Positions 53,010 through 61,909 of a DNA stretch of 64,000 nt are shown here, piece after piece. Each line of letters opens with the position of its first letter. Position 1 is the first letter of the stretch. The stretch comes from a virus. The position numbers and the translations under genes were made by a program. A model generated the notes under the pieces. That model ran no database searches. It saw only the letters and a program-made list of their open reading frames with translations, and was not told where the DNA came from. The DNA lies in the IMG/VR virus record IMGVR_UViG_3300047489_000453, positions 1-64,000 of that record; one strand, given 5' to 3'.

Positions 53010-56000
53010 TTTCCTGTCTCCATTATCACGACTCTATCGTTAATATCTATGTCGCCAGATCTGTAAGCTCTTATAGCGTCAGCTTTGGTCTTAAAGTATT
53101 TCTCTGGTCTTTTTGAAGGAGCAGCGGATGCAGCGTATAGCCCGCCCTGATACTCGTTAGCTGGAAGCTGATGAACTTTAAATGACTTAGCTGCCATAAG
53201 GTTACGACTTGGCAACATCTTTTCCATCGCGTCTTTTACAGCCTCGTCCGTGCTTGGAACGTGATAGTTCATGGCATCGCCATCAAAGTCGGCATTAAAA
53301 CCTTTTACTATTATTGGAGACACCTGTAGCGTGCTACCTTTTACCAGCTTAGGCTTAAACGCCATTACACCATATCTGTGAAGAATAGGCGCCCTTGTCA
53401 CTATTACGGGCCTTGCGTCCATCTCGGCAACCATGGCGTCTCTGGCCATGTTGTCTTTCTTATCAATCATGTCGGCAGCTTTAAACCTATCAACGCCTCT
53501 ACGAATAAGACGCCTCATTATAAACGGTTTATATACTGACCAGGCTCTATCCTCTGGAAGGCCTACTTCGTCCATGTCCAGATCAGGGTTAGGAGTAATT
53601 GCCGCCCTTCCTACCATATCAACTTGAGAGCCTAAAAGTTTTCTTTGAACAACGCCAAACTTAGGATTATCTCCGAATACTTGCTTTAATATTCCTTTTA
53701 CGTTTTTCTTTTCAAGCTTTGGATTAACAGAATCTCCAAGGCCAGTTATAGCCTTAAATGAGTCATAAAGAGCTAGTCTGTGTTGAGACAAGTCAGAAAA
53801 TGACTTTGAAGCTTCTCTGAACTCATTATTAACGTCGATAAGTTCCTTGTATAGGTAGTTAGCATCTCCGACCATCGGTAGACCGTTGTTAGACATTATA
53901 CTTACAGGTCTAAACACTGGAGGCAAAACGGGTACTTTTGTAAGCATCCATTCTGATGGGTGTATCTTAAGGTTCTTAGCGCTCTTAAGATAACTAAGCT
54001 TTCTTACAGCGTCGTCCCTGTACGACTTTTTACCGGACGCAATTATAGCTCTGGCTTTGGCTATTTCTTGATCCACGTTCATGGATTTGAGCGCATTAGC
54101 TATGGCTGAGGGCCCAGAGGCACCTCCAAGCTGCTCTTTTCCAGCTAGTACGTCTCTAAATTTATTCTCAGTTAGACCTAGAACTCTTCTTATAGGGTCT
54201 TCCATAACAGGGTTAGGCATTGCCTCGTGAAGCTTTATATGGCTCCACATGTTGCCGCCATGCCCGCCTGTAAGAGATACGTCAAATAGACCGCCACCAG
54301 CAGGCTCAAGACCTTTGCCCCAGTCTACTGTATCTGATTTTTTGATTTCCCTATTTCCTGACAGGGAATCTATATCCTTGTCAGTAAGGGCCATAAGTTG
54401 TGTCTTAGTTCCACTTCTTACAGGGTTTATTCCAGACGCCTGGAGCTGAGCCATGAACTTTCTGTAAGTCAGTGGGACTCTAGGTATTGGAAGAGGTCCG
54501 CCTGTCATAAAGGACGCCCAGTAATCTTCGTTCTTCTGGCCCCTTATAGCGCCGGCATCCCTAAGTACTTCGTGAGCGCCGTGTGACAATAAAGCGTTAA
54601 CGTCCATTAATGATACGCGCTTGCTTCCTTCTTCACCGCCCTTGGCCGGAGTCTCTTCAGAGGTATATCCGCCGCTGCCTATACCTCTACCCTGGCCTTT
54701 AGACTCCGAGGTATGGTGTAGCTTTAAAAAGAACCTGTTTCCTGTGAATATGCCTTTTATTTTTCTTCCAGTCTCCGGGTCTTCAATATCTTCCTTGTCG
54801 CTCATGTTATTTTTTTTAAGTTCATTAAGAGCAAACTCGGTAAGATCCTGGATGTTTTCAAAATCTTTTACCGCGTACCTTTTTCCAGTCTTTGCAGCTA
54901 TCTTTCCTAGAGCAGCCTCAATCATCTGACTTGGGTTTGTTCTAGATATAACGCCAAGGGGATTAAGAAGAATGTCAAAAGGATTGCCCTCTGAATCTCT
55001 AGGCATTTTTGAATCTGGAATAACGGCGGATATAACTCCCTTATCGCCATATCTACCTGACAGCTTGTCGCCTTCTTTTGAACTGCTAAGGCTTTTTACA
55101 GTTACTGATACTCCCTTATTTGTCTTGGTAACATCTGTAACTACGCCATCGTTTTCGTGGTCCCAGGTAATAGATGCATTACTAAACCCAGTCTTTGACC
55201 TGCCTATCTGTTGATTGTGTGACCTTGAAAGAATTTTGGCCTGTAAAAATAAAGGGTCTCCCTTTCTTACTACAGTGCCTGGCTTTATGGCGCCGTCATC
55301 GTCCAGAGAGTCAACTACCTGTCTAGAATAGTCTGAAGGAAATAATGTTAGAAATCCTCTTTTGCCTTCTTTAGTTTCCTTGCCAAATTCAGCTTGGTGC
55401 TGATACATGTGCTCTGACGTTAATTTTTTAGCGGCGCTTTCAGATATAACTACAGCGTCTTCAAAGTTATAGCCTTTATAAGGAATGTAGGCGGTTCTAA
55501 GATTAATGCCCAGAGCAGCTGTACCTTTTTCATCGGTATAGTTTGACCTTGCTAACAGCCCGCCTTTTTTTACCATATCGCCAACTTTTACAGTTGGAGT
55601 GTTGTGTAAAAAGGTTTTTCTATTAAAAGGTAAATTGTTGTATATCTCTTGCTTGTAAAGCTTTCCGTCTGTTCCTCTAATTCTAACCTCGTCGTTGTCG
55701 GCATAAATTACTTGGCCATCAACATCAGAGTAGGCTGCGCCCATATGCTTGCCGTATTCCTCTTCATATGATTTATCCTCTTCGCCAAGCTTACCGGACT
55801 GCACAAGTGGGGCCTCTGGATTTTTCAGAGGCAGAGCCTGGGTAAGCATTCTTGAACCCATCACTACTCTTTGGCCAAATGTAGCGCTCTTAAGCGGAAC
55901 CATGTTGGCAAGGTGATTAAAGGCGCTGTCCATTCTAGGCAGTTCGAAGTCAACATCTTGTCTATCAACATATTTAATCTTACCGCCGGCCATAGCGGCT

Positions 56001-57457
56001 ACTTTAGTCTTTGATTTATCTATGAGCTGGTTTGGAAACGCTATTACTGACTGGGCCATCTCTTGCGGAGTTTTCCAAACTTCATCACCTGTTCTTACAT
56101 CTCTAAACTTAGAATAAACTTTTCCGTCTACGCCTTTGCGGGCGTTTGTAGCTATTCTGCTATCAATACCCACCTTAAGTGACTCTGGCGTAAGCAGAGG
56201 ATCTATGTAGCCAAAGTGAGATGGCTGAACGTTTCTAGCTTCTTCTGGAACAGCTTGCAAGGAAGGAATGCCGCCTTCGCCGAGACGACTTACTCTGGTG
56301 ATTTGATTTAATAAATCAGCTGGATTTACTTCTTCAAGAGGCTGGCCCAAGCCGCTTTTCATAATAGCGGAATTAACCTGTGAAGATAAAAATCCAGGAG
56401 CAAATGGCGATAAGTTTTGTTTAAAGCTGGCCTTCCACAGCAGAGGGCGCATAACTTTATAAGCAGCCCTAATTCTTTCAGTAAATAAATCTTCAGGGCC
56501 ATACAGATTCTGATAGGCCATGGCGTCTCTGTCGTCTGGATCTGCCTCTTTTCTATGCACAGCTAATATTCTTTTTGTGGCTGCCAACACTGAATCAACT
56601 GACAAGTTAGAGAAGCCTTTACCTAAAGTTGCAGCCGTAACTTCTGGATCAAGCTCCATTTTTGTCATGGCAGCTGCTACGGCTTTAGCTTTACTTTCTT
56701 CGGTCATGGCCTCGCCAGGCTGTAGTCTTCCTATCTTTTTGAAGATCTTGTCTAGGTATTGAGGATCATTTTTAACTGCGTTTGAAGCGTATATCTCATT
56801 TCCCCACGCTTCCCTAATCTGCTTATCGCTAGCGCCCATAGCTTTAAGAACTGGCATAAGAGGCACATTAGACTGGCCAAATGAAATATTAAACACGCCC
56901 TTTTCTGGGCTTAAAGAGTATCTATGAGATAGCCCCTTGCCAGGCATTACGTTTACGTGGCTTTCAACGTCGCCGCTATTTGTTATTCTTGTAAATACAC
57001 CCGGCCTTAGCCTCATCTGGTTAGCCAAGGTATACTCAGTGCCGTTTACTATATAAGTTCCTCTATCTGTTAGGTAGGGAATCTTAGCTATAGTTGTCCT
57101 CTTGCTTTCAAGCACCTTGCCCGTACTATTATCGATTAGATTTATTGTACCTTTGAGGCCGCGACTGAGAGTTTCGCCTTTTAATATGGCTTCTTTTTGA
57201 GTCTTTATAGGCTTTACCTCTTCAGGGTCGCCCCAGCCTACATCTGTAATTGATAGAGTGTGTCTCTGGTTACTGAGAGGCTGTAACGACGAGGCTGCTG
57301 TCTGAACTCCGTTAAATATTGCAGCTCTAGTAGCCTTTATGTCATCAAACCCTCTCATGGAAGGGGCTTGCATAGAAGGAACTAAGCCGACCATTTTATT
57401 GGCCGGCTTAGGAATGAGGCCGCTGCTATCTGGCTGATCGGGAAGTACGCCGGCCAT
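53006..57457 (-). CDS. RNA polymerase beta subunit fused to N-terminal beta-prime
   Basis: 1483 aa. The beta part covers about residues 1-1050: GTYIVNGTEYTLANQMRLRPGV (fork/lobe), GYNFEDAVVISES at 662, GDKLSGRYGDKGVIS at 796, NPLGVISRTNPSQMIEAALG at 832, then LKLHHTSESKGQGRG at 911. The beta-prime part follows directly: MWSHIKLHEAMPNPV (about 1070), the clamp-like HPSEWMLTKVPVLPPVFRPV (1166), LLGSQVDMVGRAAITPNPDL (1274) and RAPILHRYGVMAFKP, ending with NADFDGDAMNYHVP at 1388-1401, whose three Asp hold the catalytic magnesium. The protein stops 82 residues later. The rest of beta-prime is a separate gene. No zinc-ribbon cysteines were seen at the start of beta-prime. GGGAGATAAGC precedes the ATG. 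Confidence 0.93.
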   Translation of the reverse strand: MAGVLPDQPDSSGLIPKPANKMVGLVPSMQAPSMRGFDDIKATRAAIFNGVQTAASSLQPLSNQRHTLSITDVGWGDPEEVKPIKTQKEAILKGETLSRGLKGTINLIDNSTGKVLESKRTTIAKIPYLTDRGTYIVNGTEYTLANQMRLRPGVFTRITNSGDVESHVNVMPGKGLSHRYSLSPEKGVFNISFGQSNVPLMPVLKAMGASDKQIREAWGNEIYASNAVKNDPQYLDKIFKKIGRLQPGEAMTEESKAKAVAAAMTKMELDPEVTAATLGKGFSNLSVDSVLAATKRILAVHRKEADPDDRDAMAYQNLYGPEDLFTERIRAAYKVMRPLLWKASFKQNLSPFAPGFLSSQVNSAIMKSGLGQPLEEVNPADLLNQITRVSRLGEGGIPSLQAVPEEARNVQPSHFGYIDPLLTPESLKVGIDSRIATNARKGVDGKVYSKFRDVRTGDEVWKTPQEMAQSVIAFPNQLIDKSKTKVAAMAGGKIKYVDRQDVDFELPRMDSAFNHLANMVPLKSATFGQRVVMGSRMLTQALPLKNPEAPLVQSGKLGEEDKSYEEEYGKHMGAAYSDVDGQVIYADNDEVRIRGTDGKLYKQEIYNNLPFNRKTFLHNTPTVKVGDMVKKGGLLARSNYTDEKGTAALGINLRTAYIPYKGYNFEDAVVISESAAKKLTSEHMYQHQAEFGKETKEGKRGFLTLFPSDYSRQVVDSLDDDGAIKPGTVVRKGDPLFLQAKILSRSHNQQIGRSKTGFSNASITWDHENDGVVTDVTKTNKGVSVTVKSLSSSKEGDKLSGRYGDKGVISAVIPDSKMPRDSEGNPFDILLNPLGVISRTNPSQMIEAALGKIAAKTGKRYAVKDFENIQDLTEFALNELKKNNMSDKEDIEDPETGRKIKGIFTGNRFFLKLHHTSESKGQGRGIGSGGYTSEETPAKGGEEGSKRVSLMDVNALLSHGAHEVLRDAGAIRGQKNEDYWASFMTGGPLPIPRVPLTYRKFMAQLQASGINPVRSGTKTQLMALTDKDIDSLSGNREIKKSDTVDWGKGLEPAGGGLFDVSLTGGHGGNMWSHIKLHEAMPNPVMEDPIRRVLGLTENKFRDVLAGKEQLGGASGPSAIANALKSMNVDQEIAKARAIIASGKKSYRDDAVRKLSYLKSAKNLKIHPSEWMLTKVPVLPPVFRPVSIMSNNGLPMVGDANYLYKELIDVNNEFREASKSFSDLSQHRLALYDSFKAITGLGDSVNPKLEKKNVKGILKQVFGDNPKFGVVQRKLLGSQVDMVGRAAITPNPDLDMDEVGLPEDRAWSVYKPFIMRRLIRRGVDRFKAADMIDKKDNMARDAMVAEMDARPVIVTRAPILHRYGVMAFKPKLVKGSTLQVSPIIVKGFNADFDGDAMNYHVPSTDEAVKDAMEKMLPSRNLMAAKSFKVHQLPANEYQGGLYAASAAPSKRPEKYFKTKADAIRAYRSGDIDINDRVVIMETGK

Positions 57458-57459
57458 GC

Positions 57460-58560
57460 TTATCTCCCTAGATGTGCGATAGGATTATTATTTTCTTGTT
57501 TTTTAGCACTAGGAATAGGCGTAGGAGTGACGTAAATAGGAGACCCTTGCTCCTGCTGCCTTTGCAGAAACTCAGCTAAATACCTATTAGATTCGTACGG
57601 CTCTGTATCTTCTGCTTTAGCTCTTCTTAGACCATGGTATGTGCCTATTCCACCACCAATGAGCCCTAATGCCCCAGTCAAGCCTAAAGCGGCTCTTCCT
57701 TGTTGAGTACCTAGAAGAAAGTTATTAGTTCTGCCAGCTACGTCCATAAGAGCCTTAATCCCTTTAGACAGGCCTGTGCTAGCTAGGTCCCATGGCGACA
57801 TTCCATTTCTCGCTATATCATCTATTTCTTGCTGGCTCTTTCCGGCTAGGCCGAGCCGCCCAGCCCACCGTTCAAGCGTAGGAGCGCCTGCTAAAGGGTC
57901 ATTAGACACATCTACGACCCCTTTACCGCCAGCAGCTTTCTCTATGTACAATTCTGATAGTTCGTCTAAATCATTAATTATCTCTTCAGAGACGGAAGCA
58001 GCTTTTGCTCGAACGGCCTCAACTGGATTATTTAACTTACTGGCACTAGTCTCCACTAGAGTCTTATTAAACGCCTCTCTAGCTATGTCTTGGTCATCTT
58101 GTACGTCTTTTTTTCGTTTATTTTTTAAAAGTTGGCTTAAGGTCAAGTAGCTAAGTAGTCCTGGTCCGCCCATAGCAGTGACGACGCCAGGTAAAAAATA
58201 TGGATTAGTAAGATTCTTCCAGTCGTATAAGTTAGAGACTGGAGCAGATGCAGTGTCTCCTGCCTTCTTTTCATTTTTAGGTTTAACTTCGTAGTCTTCC
58301 CCTGGACTAAAGTCTCTTAATTTATCAGATCTTTTGTCTGGTTTTCTCCCCATTTCTTTGGAAAGGTCGACTCCTTCTGGCTCAGAATCCATTCCAACAA
58401 CAGGAAGATACGCAGAATACCCTAAAGATTCCGGTAAAACAGCTGGGGTGGACCCGCGCAGTAAATGCTTAATAGCAGGTATACTAGACCCTACTCCAAG
58501 AGATATAAGGCCAAGCTTTTTAAGATAATCCCACTGCTGCGGCGTATACATGTCAGACAT
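57460..58560 (-). CDS. Membrane-segment protein, internal virion-like
   Basis: 366 aa. Hydrophobic segments at about 15-30 (LGLISLGVGSSIPAI), 120-145 (PYFLPGVVTAMGGPGLLSYL) and a glycine zipper near 300 (AALGLTGALGLIGGGIGTY), with charged helical stretches between. Two bases before the RNA polymerase gene. The pattern suggests a protein packaged in the head and inserted into the host membrane at ejection. AATAGGTGATCTA precedes the ATG. Confidence 0.55.
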   Translation of the reverse strand: MSDMYTPQQWDYLKKLGLISLGVGSSIPAIKHLLRGSTPAVLPESLGYSAYLPVVGMDSEPEGVDLSKEMGRKPDKRSDKLRDFSPGEDYEVKPKNEKKAGDTASAPVSNLYDWKNLTNPYFLPGVVTAMGGPGLLSYLTLSQLLKNKRKKDVQDDQDIAREAFNKTLVETSASKLNNPVEAVRAKAASVSEEIINDLDELSELYIEKAAGGKGVVDVSNDPLAGAPTLERWAGRLGLAGKSQQEIDDIARNGMSPWDLASTGLSKGIKALMDVAGRTNNFLLGTQQGRAALGLTGALGLIGGGIGTYHGLRRAKAEDTEPYESNRYLAEFLQRQQEQGSPIYVTPTPIPSAKKQENNNPIAHLGR

Positions 58561-58568
58561 TAGATCAC

Positions 58569-58919
58569 CTATTTCCTATTAACAATTTGACCCTTAACTT
58601 CTGCCCATTCCATATGAACGGATATCGTTTTATTATCCTCTGATATTAGCTTGGTTCTATCAAGCTGAATACAGGCCTTATTGGCTATGAGGTCCCTAAC
58701 CTTAGTATACTCGTCAAGGTCCTCTTTCTTAGTTAAATCAAATATCCTTACCTTAACGTCCAACTGCAACGGAATATTTTCATACTCCTCTTGCGTCGTA
58801 TTAGGCGCCATAGGTCCGCCTAATATAGGATACCCCTGGGATGTAGTTCCTGTTTTCTGCCTGTACTTAACTCCAACTCCGCCCAGGCCAAATTGGTTAA
58901 GTATTCCTAATTCCCTCAT
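58569..58919 (-). CDS. Hypothetical protein
   Basis: 116 aa. The first 50 residues are Gly/Pro-rich; the remainder is alpha/beta (PLQLDVKVRIFDLTKKEDLD). Followed by the membrane-segment gene after 8 bases. No family recognised. Confidence 0.5.
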   Translation of the reverse strand: MRELGILNQFGLGGVGVKYRQKTGTTSQGYPILGGPMAPNTTQEEYENIPLQLDVKVRIFDLTKKEDLDEYTKVRDLIANKACIQLDRTKLISEDNKTISVHMEWAEVKGQIVNRK

Positions 58920-58933
58920 GTTTTAGCGTCTTT

Positions 58934-59842
58934 CTAATATCTGGTTATGCCGGATATATTCTTAGATCTTTCTTTTCTTCTTTTAGCTAGTTCCGTGTTC
59001 TTTTTGAGCATGTCAGCTTGTCTTTCATACTCTCTAGTCAGCTCTTCTTTTAGTATTTCATCCCTGTTTGGCAGGTTGGGCTTAGTTACATTATGGATCA
59101 TGGGGCCTAGTCCGTAGTAGCCAGCGGCGGTAGGGAGAGCTATAGCGCCTAGCCCGAAAAGACCGTACGCCTTTCCAAGAGTCTTTAAAACGTCAGCTCC
59201 AAACCCTATTAAGTCTGTAAGAGCTTTCTTTTCAAAAGAAGCTTTAACTTTTGCAGTATGAAGGGCTGTTTTAACTCTCTCAGAAATCTGGTCTATGCTA
59301 AGGCCGTCTTCAACACACTTAGCTAAAAAGGCTGCTTTAAACATTTGTTTTTCGTCCATAGCACTCCCCTGCTTACGAGAAAGCCCAGGCTGAGCTGTAG
59401 TCGTGCCCATTTGAGGCTGCCCGCCAGTCCTGGTTATAGTACCCTTGTTCAAATCAACAGTTGCTCCGCCTTGAACAGGCTTGATCTGTGCGCCTGACAT
59501 AGATGTCAAAGGAAGACCAGACAGGCCTCCAGTAGAAGCTCCTAACATATTTCCTACAAAGCTGCCGACATTAGTTGAGGCCGTTGTGGCTCTAGGGTCT
59601 ACGGTAGGCTTAAGCCTTCCTTGTGCAGCCATTTGCTTTACTGCCGGCAAAGGATACCTGTTAACAGCTTCCCTTAGGTTAGCTGGCTGCTGCATCCAAT
59701 TGGTGCCTTTTTGGTCGACTCCAAAGTTCTCTACCAAGTACTTTTGGGTGCTTGGATGAAGCTGGTTCCAGCTGCCTACCGGGTTAGTATTCCTAACTCC
59801 AGGAGATATATTAATTGATTCGTACGGGCCTGGTTGTGGCAT
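58934..59842 (-). CDS. Virion-like protein with membrane segment
   Basis: 302 aa. The first half is disordered and Gly/Thr/Gln-rich. A helical motif follows, MFKAAFLAKCVEDGLSIDQI, of a type repeated in phage internal proteins. A hydrophobic Gly-rich segment then lies at about 225-255 (LFGLGAIALPTAAGYYGLGP). The C-terminal helix is strongly basic (AKRRKERSKN). Fits an ejected or envelope-interacting protein. Confidence 0.55.
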   Translation of the reverse strand: MPQPGPYESINISPGVRNTNPVGSWNQLHPSTQKYLVENFGVDQKGTNWMQQPANLREAVNRYPLPAVKQMAAQGRLKPTVDPRATTASTNVGSFVGNMLGASTGGLSGLPLTSMSGAQIKPVQGGATVDLNKGTITRTGGQPQMGTTTAQPGLSRKQGSAMDEKQMFKAAFLAKCVEDGLSIDQISERVKTALHTAKVKASFEKKALTDLIGFGADVLKTLGKAYGLFGLGAIALPTAAGYYGLGPMIHNVTKPNLPNRDEILKEELTREYERQADMLKKNTELAKRRKERSKNISGITRY

Positions 59843-59844
59843 GA

Positions 59845-60207
59845 TTACCCCAGAATAATACCTGACTTAGTGACACCTTTTACAGCGCCTGATGACCATA
59901 TTTTACGGTTATCGTGTGCAAGCTGCTCGGCCACCTTTGGGTCAGTAGGATCGCCTTGTTCTTTAGCTTCTTGAATGCAGAGCATGATGTCTCTGGCTGC
60001 TTCAATAAGCTTCTTCTTCTCATCCTGGTAGGTGGCCCTTGAAGCCTCTTCAAACAAGGCTTTGGCCCTAGGCCTCATAACAGAGGTAAGCTCTGCTTTT
60101 TGTGAGCCATCCCTTCCGTCATATATCTGCACAAACCCATCTTCTGCCCAGAATTCAATCTGGTTGTACTTGTAAATCTTCTTCGTATGAATCTGCGGCG
60201 CTTCCAT
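59845..60207 (-). CDS. Hypothetical protein
   Basis: 120 aa. N-terminal beta stretch (IYKYNQIEFWAEDGFVQIYD), then a helical, charged middle. CTGGAAGGACC precedes the ATG. Just upstream of the 302-aa gene (2-base gap). No family recognised. Confidence 0.5.
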   Translation of the reverse strand: MEAPQIHTKKIYKYNQIEFWAEDGFVQIYDGRDGSQKAELTSVMRPRAKALFEEASRATYQDEKKKLIEAARDIMLCIQEAKEQGDPTDPKVAEQLAHDNRKIWSSGAVKGVTKSGIILG

Positions 60208-60281
60208 GACGGTCCTTCCAGGTTAATACTAACAATATTAATATAATGCAGCCACGCTGTCATCTGATCTTTTGACTAAGC

Positions 60282-60309
60282 ATTATAATGTTTGCTACTG
60301 GCCGAACAA
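60282..60309 (-). promoter_or_regulatory. Candidate promoter before the 120-aa gene
   Basis: On the minus strand TATAAT (60287-60282) lies 16 bases after TTGTTC, in an AT-rich 87-base gap between genes. The -10 is perfect, the -35 poor. It lies inside the self-complementary CATTATAATG. Confidence 0.35.
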
Positions 60310-61821
60310 GCCCGGAACAACTGATTTAACAGCCCCGGCTATAACTCCAGCTGTTTGTAACGTTTTTTGAGCTTCTGGAGTGAGCCCGGCTAGAGCCCCC
60401 AAGACTTTTCCGCCAATCGTAGCCTGTACGTATCCTGCGCCCATTCCAAGACCTATTCTGGCTATGTCCATAGGACTTACGTATCTAGACGGACCGCCTA
60501 TATTGCTGGCAGCGTTTACAACTCCAAGTGTAGCCGCCTGCATTGGAGGTGCTATAAATGGGTCGTTTAAAACTAGCCTATTAAACGCGTCTACAGGAAT
60601 GGGCTCAAGGCTTATTGAAGGCGCGCCAAACCCGCCGCCGAAGCCTCCACCAAACATGTCGGCCGCTTTTTGCATCTCTTCTGATATCTCAGGCTGAATA
60701 GCTTTTAGGCAGGCACTTGCTTTGTTTATAAATGAATTGCCTTGGGCATTAACTGGATTGCCGTATATAACGTTAGGTCGTATAAACGCTCTCCAGCTTC
60801 CTTTGTCCCTTTCGGGATTATATTTACTATCCCAGGTAGAGACGCCTAAAGCGCCTAGCCCGGCTCCAGGTAGAGTTCCAAGAGCGCCAGCCAGCATAGC
60901 CAGCCTCTTTCTTGATTTGTTCTTTTCAAACACGCCTGGAGCTAAGGATTCGGCTATAGTGCCTGCTCCATATCCTACTCCTGCGGATAAAAGTCCGCCT
61001 GCTAGCATAGCAGCTAGTGGGGTAGGTCCTCCTATGGCGTTTGAGAACCTAGACGGCTTAAGCATAAGCATTTTGGCAGCCGGGCCAAATACGTCTGACA
61101 TTAACAAGTCTCTGGCGCTCTTGACCATGATCCATGGTGGGCCTTCAGTAAGACTGTCTTCAGGCTGACAAATATCGTGAGCTATGGCTTCTTTCTCAAG
61201 ACAAGTGGAGACGTGTCCACTTTTCTCTACGACTACCCTGCTATCGAACGGATTAATCCAGGCGTATGTCCCTGGCAGCAAAGCATTTGCGACTTTATAG
61301 TAGGTGTCTCTTACAGCATTGGCATACACCAAAACCTGGTCTGGTACATCATCCCAAGTTAAATTATTTGCAGATTTCATTGTTGGTACTTGCCACTTTA
61401 CGGAAGGCGGAATAATATTCCTAGGTACATGAATTTTAAAAGACGTAGGTACGTGAGTTATGCCAACATATTTGTTATTCAATACTGAATCAATTACAAA
61501 CTCATCAGGGTACTGTTCCATCATACCCCTTAGTATCTTGTTCTTTTCCTCGTAGTTTTTCTCATCAGAAAACTTTTTTGCCTTAAGCAAAATATTAAGT
61601 GCTGATTTGGGGTCTCTTTTTTTAGATTCCTCAGAGGCAGGCTCAGGTAACGGCTGTTGCTCAGTCTGTTGCTCAGTGCCTGGTTGGCTGACTGGTTTTG
61701 GTGGATCTAGTGGTTCTGGCGGAGGTTCTTGTTGTGTTACGGGAAGAGGAGGTTCCTCAGGCTTAGGTGGCGCCGTGGGTACTGGCGGGGTAGACGGTGG
61801 TAACGGTAGTTCTGCCTGCAT
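60295..61821 (-). CDS. Pro-rich/glycine-zipper protein, internal virion-like
   Basis: 508 aa from the ATG at 61821, which has GGAGG 6 bases upstream; a 21-codon longer reading has none. Residues 1-60 are Pro/Glu/Gln repeats. Residues about 70-250 are a mixed domain with KFSDEKNYEEKNKILRGMMEQ. Glycine-zipper membrane segments occur at about 265-325 (LAAMLAGGLLSAGVGYGAG, LAMLAGALGTLPGAGLGALG), and a second Gly/Ala-rich region ends the protein. First gene of the minus-strand block and divergent from the reductase. Palindrome at 61205-61220 reads SGHVSTCL. Likely packaged and ejected. Confidence 0.6.
   Translation of the reverse strand: MQAELPLPPSTPPVPTAPPKPEEPPLPVTQQEPPPEPLDPPKPVSQPGTEQQTEQQPLPEPASEESKKRDPKSALNILLKAKKFSDEKNYEEKNKILRGMMEQYPDEFVIDSVLNNKYVGITHVPTSFKIHVPRNIIPPSVKWQVPTMKSANNLTWDDVPDQVLVYANAVRDTYYKVANALLPGTYAWINPFDSRVVVEKSGHVSTCLEKEAIAHDICQPEDSLTEGPPWIMVKSARDLLMSDVFGPAAKMLMLKPSRFSNAIGGPTPLAAMLAGGLLSAGVGYGAGTIAESLAPGVFEKNKSRKRLAMLAGALGTLPGAGLGALGVSTWDSKYNPERDKGSWRAFIRPNVIYGNPVNAQGNSFINKASACLKAIQPEISEEMQKAADMFGGGFGGGFGAPSISLEPIPVDAFNRLVLNDPFIAPPMQAATLGVVNAASNIGGPSRYVSPMDIARIGLGMGAGYVQATIGGKVLGALAGLTPEAQKTLQTAGVIAGAVKSVVPGLFGQ
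61205..61220. repeat. Palindromic site, one mismatch, complete 16-base arms
   Basis: GTGGAGACGTGTCCAC in the 508-aa gene, reading SGHVSTCL. Confidence 0.75.
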
Positions 61822-61909
61822 AGTATCCTCCAACACAAATAGTACCAATTCTTGAGGGTCCAATCTATAGTTTAGGTTTAACAATTTTACCTTTAGGAGG
61901 GTAGTTTCA
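61822..61909. promoter_or_regulatory. Divergent intergenic region
   Basis: 88 bases separate the divergent late block (minus) and the reductase gene (plus). It holds ribosome sites on both sides. TATAGT on the plus strand is a possible -10 but lacks a matching -35. It is the only place in the window where strand changes, so promoters for both directions are expected here. Confidence 0.4.

Noticed and set aside
53314-53327. TGGAGACACCTGTA and other half-sites (33951, 35071, 52084, 58049)
   Set aside because: Only the left arm GGAGAC matches; such 6-base matches are expected by chance.
5355-61220. GDVST as a peptide motif such as a prohead protease cleavage site
   Set aside because: Codons are constant where synonyms would do, one strong copy is in another frame, and copies occur in sigma and ATPase genes. 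DNA-level function is the simpler reading, although most copies do share a frame.
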